This document shows positions 27,300 through 35,281 of a DNA stretch of 54,182 bases, piece after piece. The position numbers and the translations under genes are program-made. Position 1 is the first letter of the stretch; the number at the start of each line of letters is the position of its first letter. The stretch is from assembly GCA_913060475.1 (NCBI GenBank), contig CAJXSD010000014.1, positions 1-54,182 on the forward strand, written 5' to 3'. Under the pieces are notes generated by a model, which was not told the origin of the DNA, searched no databases, and saw only the letters and a program-made list of their open reading frames with translations. The DNA is from an uncultured Paracoccaceae bacterium (GTDB taxonomy: Bacteria > Pseudomonadota > Alphaproteobacteria > Rhodobacterales > Rhodobacteraceae).

Positions 27300-27533
27300 C
27301 TAGGCCGTGTCGTGGGCATAGGCCCCCTCGGGCAGGGCAAGGGATGCGGCTAATTCGGTCACTTGGGCCATGGATAGGGTCACCTTGTGCATGTGACCTG
27401 TGTGGGGATCATATTGTTCGACAGTCACGCAGTCATCGAATGATGTGACAATCACGTCCTCTTGCAAATGCGGGGTGTCGTGATCCAACAACGTGACAAC
27501 GGTGCAGTCGAATTCATGTTCAATCGTAAACAT
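27300..27533 (-). CDS. small conserved protein of unknown function
   Basis: A 77-residue soluble protein (MFTIEHEFDCTVVTLLDHD then TPHLQEDVIV and DDCVTVEQYDPHTG). I recognise similar short proteins in other Rhodobacterales, sometimes mislabelled phosphomannomutase, but no function is known to me. It has no signal peptide, membrane segment or metal motif. The start is plausible, with GGAAATTGCG before the ATG. It converges with modC (12 bases between stops) and diverges from the M48 peptidase gene, with 69 bases between starts. Confidence 0.65.
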   Translation of the reverse strand: MFTIEHEFDCTVVTLLDHDTPHLQEDVIVTSFDDCVTVEQYDPHTGHMHKVTLSMAQVTELAASLALPEGAYAHDTA

Positions 27534-27602
27534 CGCAATTTCCGTTCTGTTTTTTCACAATTCCAGTATATCTTATTTTCCAAGCATGCGGGAGGATTTT
27601 TA

Positions 27603-28340
27603 ATGAACAGGGTCAAATCGGGTTTGGTTGCGATCTGTGGGTTGGTGTTGGTGTCCTGCGGTGGCGCGCCATCTGCCCCAACGGTGCGTCCCGCGCCCCC
27701 TGTGGCACAGGCCCCGCAATCGTCGCAATCCTTGGCCAACCCTGTTGCCGCGTTCAAACGTGTCATTGGTCGTGTCGAACCGGTTGGCACAACATTATGC
27801 CGTGGAATGACATCGCAACAGGCCTGCAATTTCGCGATCTATGTTGATAATCGTCCCGAATCTGGGTCCGTGATCAATGCCTATCAAACCGAAAGCGAAA
27901 CAGGCCAGCCTGTCGTGATATTCACCGCAGCCCTGTTGAAATCGGTCCGGAACGAAGATGAATTGGCCTTTATCCTTGGTCATGAAATGGCGCATCACAT
28001 TTCGGGCCATATTCGCCAGCAATCGACCAACACATGGCTGGGGGCCATGGCACTGGGCGGTTTGGCCGCCGCTGTCGGGGGCGATTCCAATATGGTCGAT
28101 CTGGCTGCGGACATCGGGGCCGGCATCGGCAGCCGCGTATATTCCTAGGAACATGAATTGCAGGCCGATGAAATCGGCACCGTGATTGCGCACCGTGCGG
28201 GGTATGATGCGGTGGTGGGATCGATGTTTTTCAACCGTTTACCCGATCCGGGGGATCGCGTTTTGGGAACCCATCCACCGAATGCGGCGCGTCTGACGCG
28301 GGTGCGTGCGACGGTGGCGAAACTGGGCCCGCGCAGTTAA
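27603..28340 (+). pseudogene. M48 family metalloprotease lipoprotein interrupted by an amber codon
   Basis: The gene starts at an ATG with GGGAGGATTTTTA upstream and encodes a lipoprotein signal (GLVLVSC, lipid cysteine at residue 19) and an M48 peptidase domain with the zinc motif HEMAH (127-131). At codon 182 an in-frame TAG (28146-28148) stops translation. The same frame then continues for 63 codons as EHELQADEIG, with the third zinc ligand glutamate, and GTHPPNAARL, to TAA at 28338-28340. The truncated 181-residue product would lack that ligand. Related proteins probably act in periplasmic protein quality control. A sequencing error, a true pseudogene or amber read-through are all possible. 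Confidence 0.8.
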
Positions 28341-28341
28341 T

Positions 28342-28947
28342 CTAGGGTTTGGCCGCGACCAACATCAGGTTGTTGGCGGGCATTTCTGCGACCAGCCGCA
28401 TGTCCAACCATTCCTCTTGGATCCAGTCGATCATGTCGAAATCATCCTTGTATCCGGCGTCGGGGGTCTCAGACCTGATGCGTTGATCAAAATCCTGATC
28501 GCCCGCACTGGTCAATTCACCGCCGCGCATAAACGGGCCATAGATGAACAACATTCCCCCCGGGGCCAAGGCCTGTGCCGCATTTCGCAGGATGGCACGG
28601 GTATCGGGGGTGGTGATTAAATGAAACACATTCACAATCACGACCGCCTGATAGGATCCGTTTGCCCAATCGGGACCCGCCTGACGTGCGTCCAATTGGC
28701 GGGCGGGGTGGATGTTGTGGCAGTCTGTATCCGCGCGATAGGCGTTGATGGACGCCACGCGATCGGCCAAGATATCCGTGGGCTGCCAATTCAGTTGGGC
28801 AAAGCGTTGTGCAAAATGCACGACATGCTGCCCCGATCCGCTGGCGATTTCCAGCACTTCGCCGCGTTGGGGTAAGAATTCAGCCATAACATCGGCAATT
28901 GGGGTTTTGTTGCGTTCGGCCCAATCGGCAAAGATTTTATCGGTCAT
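28342..28947 (-). CDS. DUF938 SAM-dependent methyltransferase-like protein
   Basis: A 201-residue class-I methyltransferase fold protein of the DUF938 family. The SAM-binding loop EIASGSGQHVVHFAQRF is at about 33-49, with WQPTDI and the family segment NVFHLITTPDTRAILRNA. The substrate is unknown. The start ATG at 28947 gives MTDKIFADWAERNKTPI, matching the usual opening of the family. It converges with the M48 gene, with one base between the stops. Confidence in the fold is high; function is open. Confidence 0.85.
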   Translation of the reverse strand: MTDKIFADWAERNKTPIADVMAEFLPQRGEVLEIASGSGQHVVHFAQRFAQLNWQPTDILADRVASINAYRADTDCHNIHPARQLDARQAGPDWANGSYQAVVIVNVFHLITTPDTRAILRNAAQALAPGGMLFIYGPFMRGGELTSAGDQDFDQRIRSETPDAGYKDDFDMIDWIQEEWLDMRLVAEMPANNLMLVAAKP

Positions 28948-29116
28948 GCGGTCTATCCCTTAGCGTATAAACCGCGACATTATCCGCGGCCTCTGCGCAG
29001 GTCAATCAACACGAATATAGCCGAAAGTTATTAAAATGACAGAAAAGGGCCTAAAATGTGGTCCAAATATGACGTTCATACAGTCATAAGTATTTATACA
29101 CAAACAGGAGACAGCT

Positions 29117-29581
29117 GTGACACGACTTTTGATTCAAGACCTACCGAAAAAGGTTGAGATGATTTCAATTGGCCCAGACGCATTGGTCCGTTGGGCGACC
29201 AAGGTCATGGCGCGGCGCAATATTGGGGCGCTTGCCGTTGTTCAGGATGGTGTTTTGATCGGGATCGTCAGCGAACGCGATATTGTGCGCCGCTGCGTGG
29301 CCGAAGACAAACGACCCGGCCAAACCCGAATTCGCGAGATTATGACGCCCAATCCCATCACATTGGGCCGCGATCAATCCGTTTTAACCGCGCTGGCCGT
29401 GATGATGGAAAATAACGTCCGGCATCTGCCCATTGAATGCGAAGCCGGCAAATTCTGTCAGATGCTATCATTGAAAGATGTGATCATGGCCCTGCGCAAA
29501 ACCATGGAAAAACAGATTTTGAATTTCCTGCTGGCTATGGCCGAGGATGATTTGGACAATGTCATTCCAATGCATCGCTAA
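29117..29581 (+). CDS. CBS-domain pair protein
   Basis: A 154-residue protein composed essentially of two CBS domains (about 10-65 and 75-130: GALAVVQDGVLIGIVSERDI, REIMTPNPITLGRDQSVLTA). CBS pairs usually bind adenine nucleotides and act as regulators of a partner protein. Translation begins with GTG at 29117, preceded by AGGAGACAGCT. It is transcribed alone, with a terminator 8 bases after its stop. No partner gene is next to it, so the regulated target is unknown. Confidence 0.85.
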   Translation: MTRLLIQDLPKKVEMISIGPDALVRWATKVMARRNIGALAVVQDGVLIGIVSERDIVRRCVAEDKRPGQTRIREIMTPNPITLGRDQSVLTALAVMMENNVRHLPIECEAGKFCQMLSLKDVIMALRKTMEKQILNFLLAMAEDDLDNVIPMHR

Positions 29582-29589
29582 ATCAATGC

Positions 29590-29622
29590 AAAACGCCCCA
29601 CCGGTTGGGCGGGGCGTTTTTT
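29590..29622. terminator. bidirectional terminator between the CBS gene and the BMP gene
   Basis: AAAACGCCCC and GGGGCGTTTT (29590-29599 with 29611-29620) form the outer ten-base stem, followed by further T on the plus strand. It separates the convergent CBS-domain gene and the BMP operon. Confidence 0.88.
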
Positions 29623-29640
29623 CAGGTCTGGGCTGATCCC

Positions 29641-30723
29641 TTAGCTTGGGATATTGCCTGTGATGCCTTCGACATAGAAATTCAGGCCAGCCAATGCGCC
29701 ATCGTCGGCGATTTCGCCGTCTGCCAACCAAACAGAACCGTCCTGTTTGTTGATTGGGCCAGTAAACGGGTGATATTCGCCAGCTGCGATCGCATCGCGC
29801 ATTGCCTCTGCCTCGGCTTTGACCTCGGCTGGGACGGCGTCGGAAATTTCACCGATGCCAACCATGCCGGTGCTGATCCCGTCCCAGGTGTTCACAGATG
29901 ACCATGTGCCATCCAACGCGGCCTGAACGCGTGCGATGTAGTAGGGCGCCCAGTTGTCGATGATGGATGAAATACGTGGCATTGGGCCGTATTCTGCCAT
30001 ATCTGCGGCCTGGCCGAATGTGTAGACGCCACCCGCCTCCTTCGCGGCTGCGTGTGGTGCGGTGGAATCGGTGTGTTGCAGAACAACGTCGCATCCCTGT
30101 TCGATCAACGCTTTGGCGGCGTCGGCCTCTTTGGCGGGGTTCAACCATTCGAAAATCCAAACGATTTTGAATTCCACGTCCGGGTTTACCTTGCGTGCGT
30201 GGATAAAGGCCGAGTTGATGCCGCGCACAACCTCGGGGATTGGCACAGATGCGATATAGCCCACTTTGTTCGTTTTGGTGACACGACCGGCCAAGGTGCC
30301 CTGGATCGCACGACCTTCGTAGAAACGTGCCGAATAAACGGATACGTTGTCGGCCTGTTTGTACCCTGTCGCGTGTTCGAATTTCACATTTGGGAATTTC
30401 TTGGCAACGTTGATGGTTGGATCCATGAAACCAAACGACGTGGTGAAAATGATGTCCGCCCCGCCCAAGCACATCTGCGTGATTGCACGTTCTGCGTCTG
30501 GTCCCTCGGGGACGTTTTCTTGGTAAACGAAATCAACGGCATCGCCGAAATGTTCCACCATTTCCTTGGCGGAATGGTGATGGTGTTGCGTCCAGCCGCC
30601 ATCATTGATTGGGCCAACATAGATGAAACCCACCTTGATTTTGCCATTTGCGCGCAACGGTGCGCCCAATGCAGCGGCAAAAGCGGCGGTTGCGCCTGCG
30701 GCCAGTAATGTTCTGCGGTTCAT
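29641..30723 (-). CDS. BMP family ABC transporter substrate-binding protein (purine/nucleoside type)
   Basis: A 360-residue periplasmic binding protein. A twin-arginine signal (MNRRTLLAAGATAAFAAALG) is followed by the basic-membrane-protein core: VGFIYVGPINDGGWT, FTTSFGFMDPTINVAKKFP, FEHATGYKQADNVSVYSARF and YEGRAIQGTLAGRV. BMP proteins bind nucleosides or purine bases. It is the last gene of a seven-gene operon that begins with xanthine dehydrogenase, so the ligand is probably xanthine, hypoxanthine or a related purine. A good site (AGGAGAGAAAGAC) precedes the ATG. Four consecutive histidines at 47-50 replace the usual YxHD-type residues near the ligand pocket. Confidence 0.9.
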   Translation of the reverse strand: MNRRTLLAAGATAAFAAALGAPLRANGKIKVGFIYVGPINDGGWTQHHHHSAKEMVEHFGDAVDFVYQENVPEGPDAERAITQMCLGGADIIFTTSFGFMDPTINVAKKFPNVKFEHATGYKQADNVSVYSARFYEGRAIQGTLAGRVTKTNKVGYIASVPIPEVVRGINSAFIHARKVNPDVEFKIVWIFEWLNPAKEADAAKALIEQGCDVVLQHTDSTAPHAAAKEAGGVYTFGQAADMAEYGPMPRISSIIDNWAPYYIARVQAALDGTWSSVNTWDGISTGMVGIGEISDAVPAEVKAEAEAMRDAIAAGEYHPFTGPINKQDGSVWLADGEIADDGALAGLNFYVEGITGNIPS

Positions 30724-30772
30724 GTCTTTCTCTCCTGTTTGTGCGGGTAACCCGCGATGCATATACCACACC

Positions 30773-31678
30773 CTAAGACGAGGCGTGGAAAATTTTTCCC
30801 AACGATCCGGGCGCGCGTCCGCCCGATAGTACGACCAACACAAGGATCGTTGCAATATAGGGCGACATTGACAGATATTCGACGGGTATATCCAAACCCT
30901 CTGCCTGAATATTAATCTGTAACGCCGTGACCCCGCCAAATAAATAGGCACCCAATAATAAACGCCATGGTTTCCAGCTGGCAAATACAACAATCGCCAA
31001 CGCAATCCAACCCGTTCCTGCGGTGATATTATCGACCCACTGCGGGACGCGCACCAAACTGATATAGGCCCCGCCCAAACCGGCGCAGGCCCCACCAAAC
31101 ATAATGGCCATCATACGCACGCGCCGCACCTTGTATCCCAGGGCGTGGGCGGCCTCATGGTTTTCCCCAACAGCCCGCAGGATCATGCCCGCCCGCGTTT
31201 TGGTCAAAAACACAAACACCGCCGCAACCAGGATCAGGCTTAGATAAACTATTGTATCATGACGAAACAGAACGGTTCCCAAAACGGGAATATCCGATAA
31301 CACAGGGATCGGCATTTTGGACAGCGTCACCTGCGTTGTGGTGTCATACCCTTGGCCCACCAATGCGGATAAACCCACCCCAAACAGGGTCAGCGCCAAA
31401 CCCGTTGCCACCTGATTGGTCAACAAAAACTGGGTCAGCAGGCCAAAGATCACGGACACCGCCGCCCCGCCCAGGGCCGCCCCCATAAACCCCAAGGTCG
31501 CGCTTTCGCTTTCATGGGCGGCAATGAAACCAACCACAGCGCCGGTGATCATCATACCTTCGACGCCCAAATTCAACACACCAGCCCGTTCAACGACCAA
31601 TTCGCCAATGGCTGCCAGTAAAATTGGGGTTGATGCAACCATAATGGCCGCCGCTAATAATATCGGGTTGATATCCAT
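30773..31678 (-). CDS. ABC transporter permease, purine/nucleoside type (YufQ/NupQ-like)
   Basis: Inner-membrane permease of 301 residues with about eight to ten hydrophobic helices. It has the BPD-transporter-2 features GVLNLGVEGMMITGAVVGF and AVGENHEAAHALGYKVRRV, and pairs with the permease upstream to form the channel of a BMP-linked importer. The start overlaps nothing but sits one base after the stop of that permease, so they are coupled. The BMP binding protein gene follows after 49 bases. Substrate inferred from operon context: purines. Confidence 0.9.
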   Translation of the reverse strand: MDINPILLAAAIMVASTPILLAAIGELVVERAGVLNLGVEGMMITGAVVGFIAAHESESATLGFMGAALGGAAVSVIFGLLTQFLLTNQVATGLALTLFGVGLSALVGQGYDTTTQVTLSKMPIPVLSDIPVLGTVLFRHDTIVYLSLILVAAVFVFLTKTRAGMILRAVGENHEAAHALGYKVRRVRMMAIMFGGACAGLGGAYISLVRVPQWVDNITAGTGWIALAIVVFASWKPWRLLLGAYLFGGVTALQINIQAEGLDIPVEYLSMSPYIATILVLVVLSGGRAPGSLGKIFHASS

Positions 31679-31679
31679 A

Positions 31680-32768
31680 TCAAACGCCCCCCGCCTTGGC
31701 TGCCCACCGCAACCGGTAATTGGTCAAAACATCCACTGATAACAGAACGAACAACAACATGCCCTGGAATATTTGTATCGTGGCCGATGGGATGTTCATG
31801 GCGGTTTCTGCCGCACCGCCGCCCACATAGGTCAGCGCCAACAATAATCCCGCCAGCAATATGCCAATCGGGTTCAAACGCCCCAGAAATGCAACAATAA
31901 TCGCGGTAAACCCATAGGCGGACGGAAAACTGCCCAAAATCTGCGCCGCAGGGCCCGATACCTCAAACATGCCGGCAACACCGGCCAACCCGCCAGAAAT
32001 CAGGAAACACACCATGATCAACCGATTGGCATTCACGCCTGCAAATCCGGCGGCGCGCGGGCTTTCGCCAGTCAAGCGCACATGAAACCCGAATTGATGG
32101 CGCGCCAGAATGGCATAGCTTGCCACAACAACGCCCATCGCGGCAATCACCCCCCAATGCAGGCCAGTCCCCGCAATCAATTCCAAATTCGCGGCGGATG
32201 AATAATCGTTCAAATTCCGACTGCCAGGAAATCCATGACCATCGGGATTACGCATCAATCCAATCGAAAACGCCTTGATCAGGACATCCGCCACATAGAC
32301 CAGCATCAGCGATACCAAGATCTCGTTTGTTTTGAAATAAACCCGCAACAACGCAGGCACCATGGCCCAAATCATACCCCCAAGGACACCTGCGACAATC
32401 ATCAGCGGAAAAATGAACCAACGCCCCTCCATCGGATAAAACGCCAAGGCAACACCAGCTGCGCAAATCGCGCCAATAATATATTGCCCCTCGGCACCAA
32501 TATTCCAGATGCCTGCCTTAAATCCATAGGACAACCCGATCGCAATCAATATCAGGGGTGCGGCCTTCTTTAACACCTCGGGGCGGTAATAAAACGCAAA
32601 CTCTCCAAACACAGGATCCCAAAATATCGTCTTGATCGCCAACACAGGATCTTTGCCCAAAATGGCAAACAAAACCCCGCCAAAAATCATCGTCAACACA
32701 ACCGCCAATATCGGCGTGACATATGTCCAAAACCGAGAGGTCTGTTTGCGCTTCTCCAAACGGATCAT
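31680..32768 (-). CDS. ABC transporter permease, purine/nucleoside type (YufP/NupP-like)
   Basis: Inner-membrane permease of 362 residues. Features are an N-terminal membrane anchor, YGFKAGIWNIGAEGQYIIGA, RVYFKTNEILVSLMLVYVAD and the EAA-like ARHQFGFHVRLTGESPRAAGFAG. With the second permease it forms the channel of the purine importer. The ATG follows AAGGGGTGCGGT. Between its start and the upstream ATPase stop lie 63 bases holding copy A of the hairpin-plus-box repeat (32781-32822). Its start is 12 bases past the box. Confidence 0.92.
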   Translation of the reverse strand: MIRLEKRKQTSRFWTYVTPILAVVLTMIFGGVLFAILGKDPVLAIKTIFWDPVFGEFAFYYRPEVLKKAAPLILIAIGLSYGFKAGIWNIGAEGQYIIGAICAAGVALAFYPMEGRWFIFPLMIVAGVLGGMIWAMVPALLRVYFKTNEILVSLMLVYVADVLIKAFSIGLMRNPDGHGFPGSRNLNDYSSAANLELIAGTGLHWGVIAAMGVVVASYAILARHQFGFHVRLTGESPRAAGFAGVNANRLIMVCFLISGGLAGVAGMFEVSGPAAQILGSFPSAYGFTAIIVAFLGRLNPIGILLAGLLLALTYVGGGAAETAMNIPSATIQIFQGMLLFVLLSVDVLTNYRLRWAAKAGGV

Positions 32769-32780
32769 ACCGCACCCCTT

Positions 32781-32822
32781 CTTTCATTTTTGCCCAAATA
32801 CTCACGCGCCGCGCCGCGGCGC
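32781..32822 (-). repeat. hairpin-plus-box repeat, copy A
   Basis: On the minus strand a perfect seven-base stem GCGCCGC/GCGGCGC (32806-32822) is followed by a 23-base box (32803-32781) that reads GAGTATTT, a variable centre and CAAAAATGAAAG. The same box occurs at 42657-42679 and 48937-48959, identical at 20 of 23 positions. Here it lies directly after the ATPase stop, in the gap before the permease gene. Confidence 0.75.
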
Positions 32823-32831
32823 TCCCTTGCC

Positions 32832-34337
32832 TTAAACATCTGTCCCCGCGCCCCCCATCATTAAACCGATCTCATCGATGCTCAGACCCGCCATGGGTAC
32901 AAATTTCTCGATCCGACCTTCGTTTAATGCGCCGAAACGATCGCTGATTTCGATCAATTCGTCTAAATCCTGGCTAATCACAATCACAGCCGCCCCTTGG
33001 TTTGCCAAATCCAACAGGGCTTGGCGAATGGCGGCGGCGGCGGCGGCGTCAACGCCCCAGGTGGGTTGGTTGACCACCAAAACATCCGGGTTTTGTAACA
33101 CCTCGCGGCCAATGACGAATTTTTGTAAATTCCCACCCGACAGGGATCGCGCGGCATTTTGGGACCCGGGCGTGCGAACATCAAAGGACGCGATAATTTC
33201 TTGCGCGAAATCACGTGCCTTGGACCAATTCAATAAGCCGCCTGATACCAATCCACGCCGTGCAGCGCCGGTCATCATTGCATTTTCTGTCAGGCTCAGG
33301 TTCGGGGCGGCGGCATGGCCCAAACGTTCCTCGGGCGCACACAAAAGCCCCACCTCACGGCGGGCATTGGGGCCCCATTGTCCGATATCTTGGCCTTTGA
33401 TCTTAATCATGCCCGTAGGCGCGCGGGTTTCCCCCGATAGCGCGGTTAACAATTCATCTTGGCCATTGCCTGCCACGCCGCCAATGCCTAAAATTTCGCC
33501 TGCGCGGATATCAAACGAAATATCGCGCAGCGCTGTGCCAAAGGCATCTGTTGCCGCGACTGACAAACCGCTGACCGATAACAGCACCTGCCCCAAATCC
33601 CGATCCTGGCGTTGGGGGCTGGCAAAGCTGGTGCCCACCATCATTTCCGCCAGTTCGCGCGCCGATTTTTCAGCTGGTGTGCAGGTGTCCACTTTCTTGC
33701 CCAACCGCAGGATTGTCGCCGTATCACAGAGCGCGCGAATTTCGTCCAATTTATGGGAAATATACAGAATGGATGTGCCCTCGGATTTCAGCTGCCGCAG
33801 GGTTTTGAACAGAATTTCAACCTCTTGCGGGGTTAAAACAGATGTGGGTTCATCCATAATCAACAATTTCGGATTTTGCAGCAAACAGCGTATGATTTCA
33901 ACGCGTTGGCGTTCACCGGCCGACAGCCCCCCCACGGTTTTATGCGGATCCAGAGGCAGGCCATAGGTTTGGGATACCTCGCGGATTTGATGCGCCAAAT
34001 CGCGCGGGGCCGGGGGGCGTTCCATGCCCAGTGCAATGTTTTCTGCCACGCTCATGGCATCAAACAGGGAAAAATGTTGAAACACCATGGCCACACCGCT
34101 GGCACGCGCCTGGCGCGGTTCTTGGGGGTGATAGGGCTGGTCATTCAGGGTCATGGACCCGCTGTCGGGTTTGACCAGACCGTAAATCATTTTGACCAGT
34201 GTCGATTTTCCGGCCCCGTTTTCGCCCAGCAGGGCGTGCACCTCGCCTTTGCCGATGGCAAAGGTGACATCGTCATTGGCCACAACCCCTGGATAGGCTT
34301 TGGTTAAACCGGTCAAACTTAGCAACTGATCGCTCAT
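32832..34337 (-). CDS. ABC transporter ATP-binding protein, purine/nucleoside type (YufO/NupO-like)
   Basis: A 501-residue protein with two fused nucleotide-binding domains. The first has Walker A GENGAGKS (38-45), the signature LSAGERQR and Walker B LLIMDEPT. The second has a degenerate Walker A (GGVAGNGQDELLTAL, no GKS), a signature LSGGNLQK and a Walker B ending VVNQPTWGVD, in which the catalytic glutamate is Gln; this asymmetry is normal in the family. The ATG overlaps the xdhC stop (ATGA) and follows AAAGGAAAAAACC. It powers the two permeases downstream. Confidence 0.92.
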   Translation of the reverse strand: MSDQLLSLTGLTKAYPGVVANDDVTFAIGKGEVHALLGENGAGKSTLVKMIYGLVKPDSGSMTLNDQPYHPQEPRQARASGVAMVFQHFSLFDAMSVAENIALGMERPPAPRDLAHQIREVSQTYGLPLDPHKTVGGLSAGERQRVEIIRCLLQNPKLLIMDEPTSVLTPQEVEILFKTLRQLKSEGTSILYISHKLDEIRALCDTATILRLGKKVDTCTPAEKSARELAEMMVGTSFASPQRQDRDLGQVLLSVSGLSVAATDAFGTALRDISFDIRAGEILGIGGVAGNGQDELLTALSGETRAPTGMIKIKGQDIGQWGPNARREVGLLCAPEERLGHAAAPNLSLTENAMMTGAARRGLVSGGLLNWSKARDFAQEIIASFDVRTPGSQNAARSLSGGNLQKFVIGREVLQNPDVLVVNQPTWGVDAAAAAAIRQALLDLANQGAAVIVISQDLDELIEISDRFGALNEGRIEKFVPMAGLSIDEIGLMMGGAGTDV

Positions 34338-35281
34338 GCGGTTTTTTCCTTTCCAAGGGTTTGGGCGGTTTCCATCTCTAATAGGCAATTTGCCATCCCT
34401 ATGGCAATCGCAAAGGGATGTTTTCCGAAATCTGGTCGCCCGATGGGGCATGTGATGCGCTGTATTTGTGCTGCCTCATGTCCCATTTTGGTCAATCTGC
34501 TGCGAAAACGGGCCCATTTGGTGTCTGACCCGATCAATCCCGCCCAATGAAACGATTGCCGCAAGACGGCATCACAGATCATTAAATCCAGATGATGTGA
34601 ATAGGTCAGGATCAGATGACTGGCCTGCTGTGGGGCGTGTTTGGCCAAATCATGGCAGTGCTGGGTATATAGGATATCCACCGTATCGGGGATATCCGTG
34701 GGAAACCGTGATGGGTCCGTATCGACCCACGTGATGTTGAAATCAGGCAGGGGCGACAGAATATCCACCATCGCGCGCCCCACATGTCCCGCACCCCAAA
34801 TCCACAGGGGGCGTGCCGCGCGGTGCAATGCGTCAATCGCTACGCCATCGCGGAACAAAAATCCCCCCTCTTGACCATGGGCCACATAATGTGCGCGCCT
34901 TGTTTGGGTGTCCGGGCCTACATCCTGTTCGGGGTCGAAACTGCGGATAAACAGGTCTTGGTCTGCATCGGGCAGGGATGTGGCATCCAAGATTTCGAAA
35001 CCCAATGTCACATGCCCGCCACAGCATTGCCCCATATCGGGGCCCAATGCATGCGCGCTGGTCCAGCGGGTTTTGCCCGATGTTATGGCCGCGCGGGCCG
35101 TGGCGCTGGCGGTATATTCCAACTGACCCCCGCCGATTGTGCCAATTTGACCGTCTGGGGTTACCCACATATCGGTGCCCGGATCCCGCGGGGCAGACCC
35201 GCGGGTTTGCAAAACGCAGACACGACAGACGCGGCCATGCCGGTCGATCAGACGCTGTGCCAATCCGCGGTCCAAGGTCAT
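34334..35281 (-). CDS. xdhC: xanthine dehydrogenase accessory protein XdhC
   Basis: A 315-residue XdhC/CoxI family protein that binds molybdenum cofactor, supports its sulfuration and hands it to XdhB. The N-terminal part has VCVLQTRGSAPRDPGTDMWV and GTIGGGQLEY, and a C-terminal Rossmann segment has LWIWGAGHVGRAMVDILS with HWAGLIGSDTKWARFRSRL. The ATG (MTLDRGLAQRL) overlaps the xdhB stop by ATGA, so the chain xdhA-xdhB-xdhC is coupled. Its stop overlaps the transporter ATPase start the same way. Confidence 0.92.
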   Translation of the reverse strand: MTLDRGLAQRLIDRHGRVCRVCVLQTRGSAPRDPGTDMWVTPDGQIGTIGGGQLEYTASATARAAITSGKTRWTSAHALGPDMGQCCGGHVTLGFEILDATSLPDADQDLFIRSFDPEQDVGPDTQTRRAHYVAHGQEGGFLFRDGVAIDALHRAARPLWIWGAGHVGRAMVDILSPLPDFNITWVDTDPSRFPTDIPDTVDILYTQHCHDLAKHAPQQASHLILTYSHHLDLMICDAVLRQSFHWAGLIGSDTKWARFRSRLTKMGHEAAQIQRITCPIGRPDFGKHPFAIAIGMANCLLEMETAQTLGKEKTA

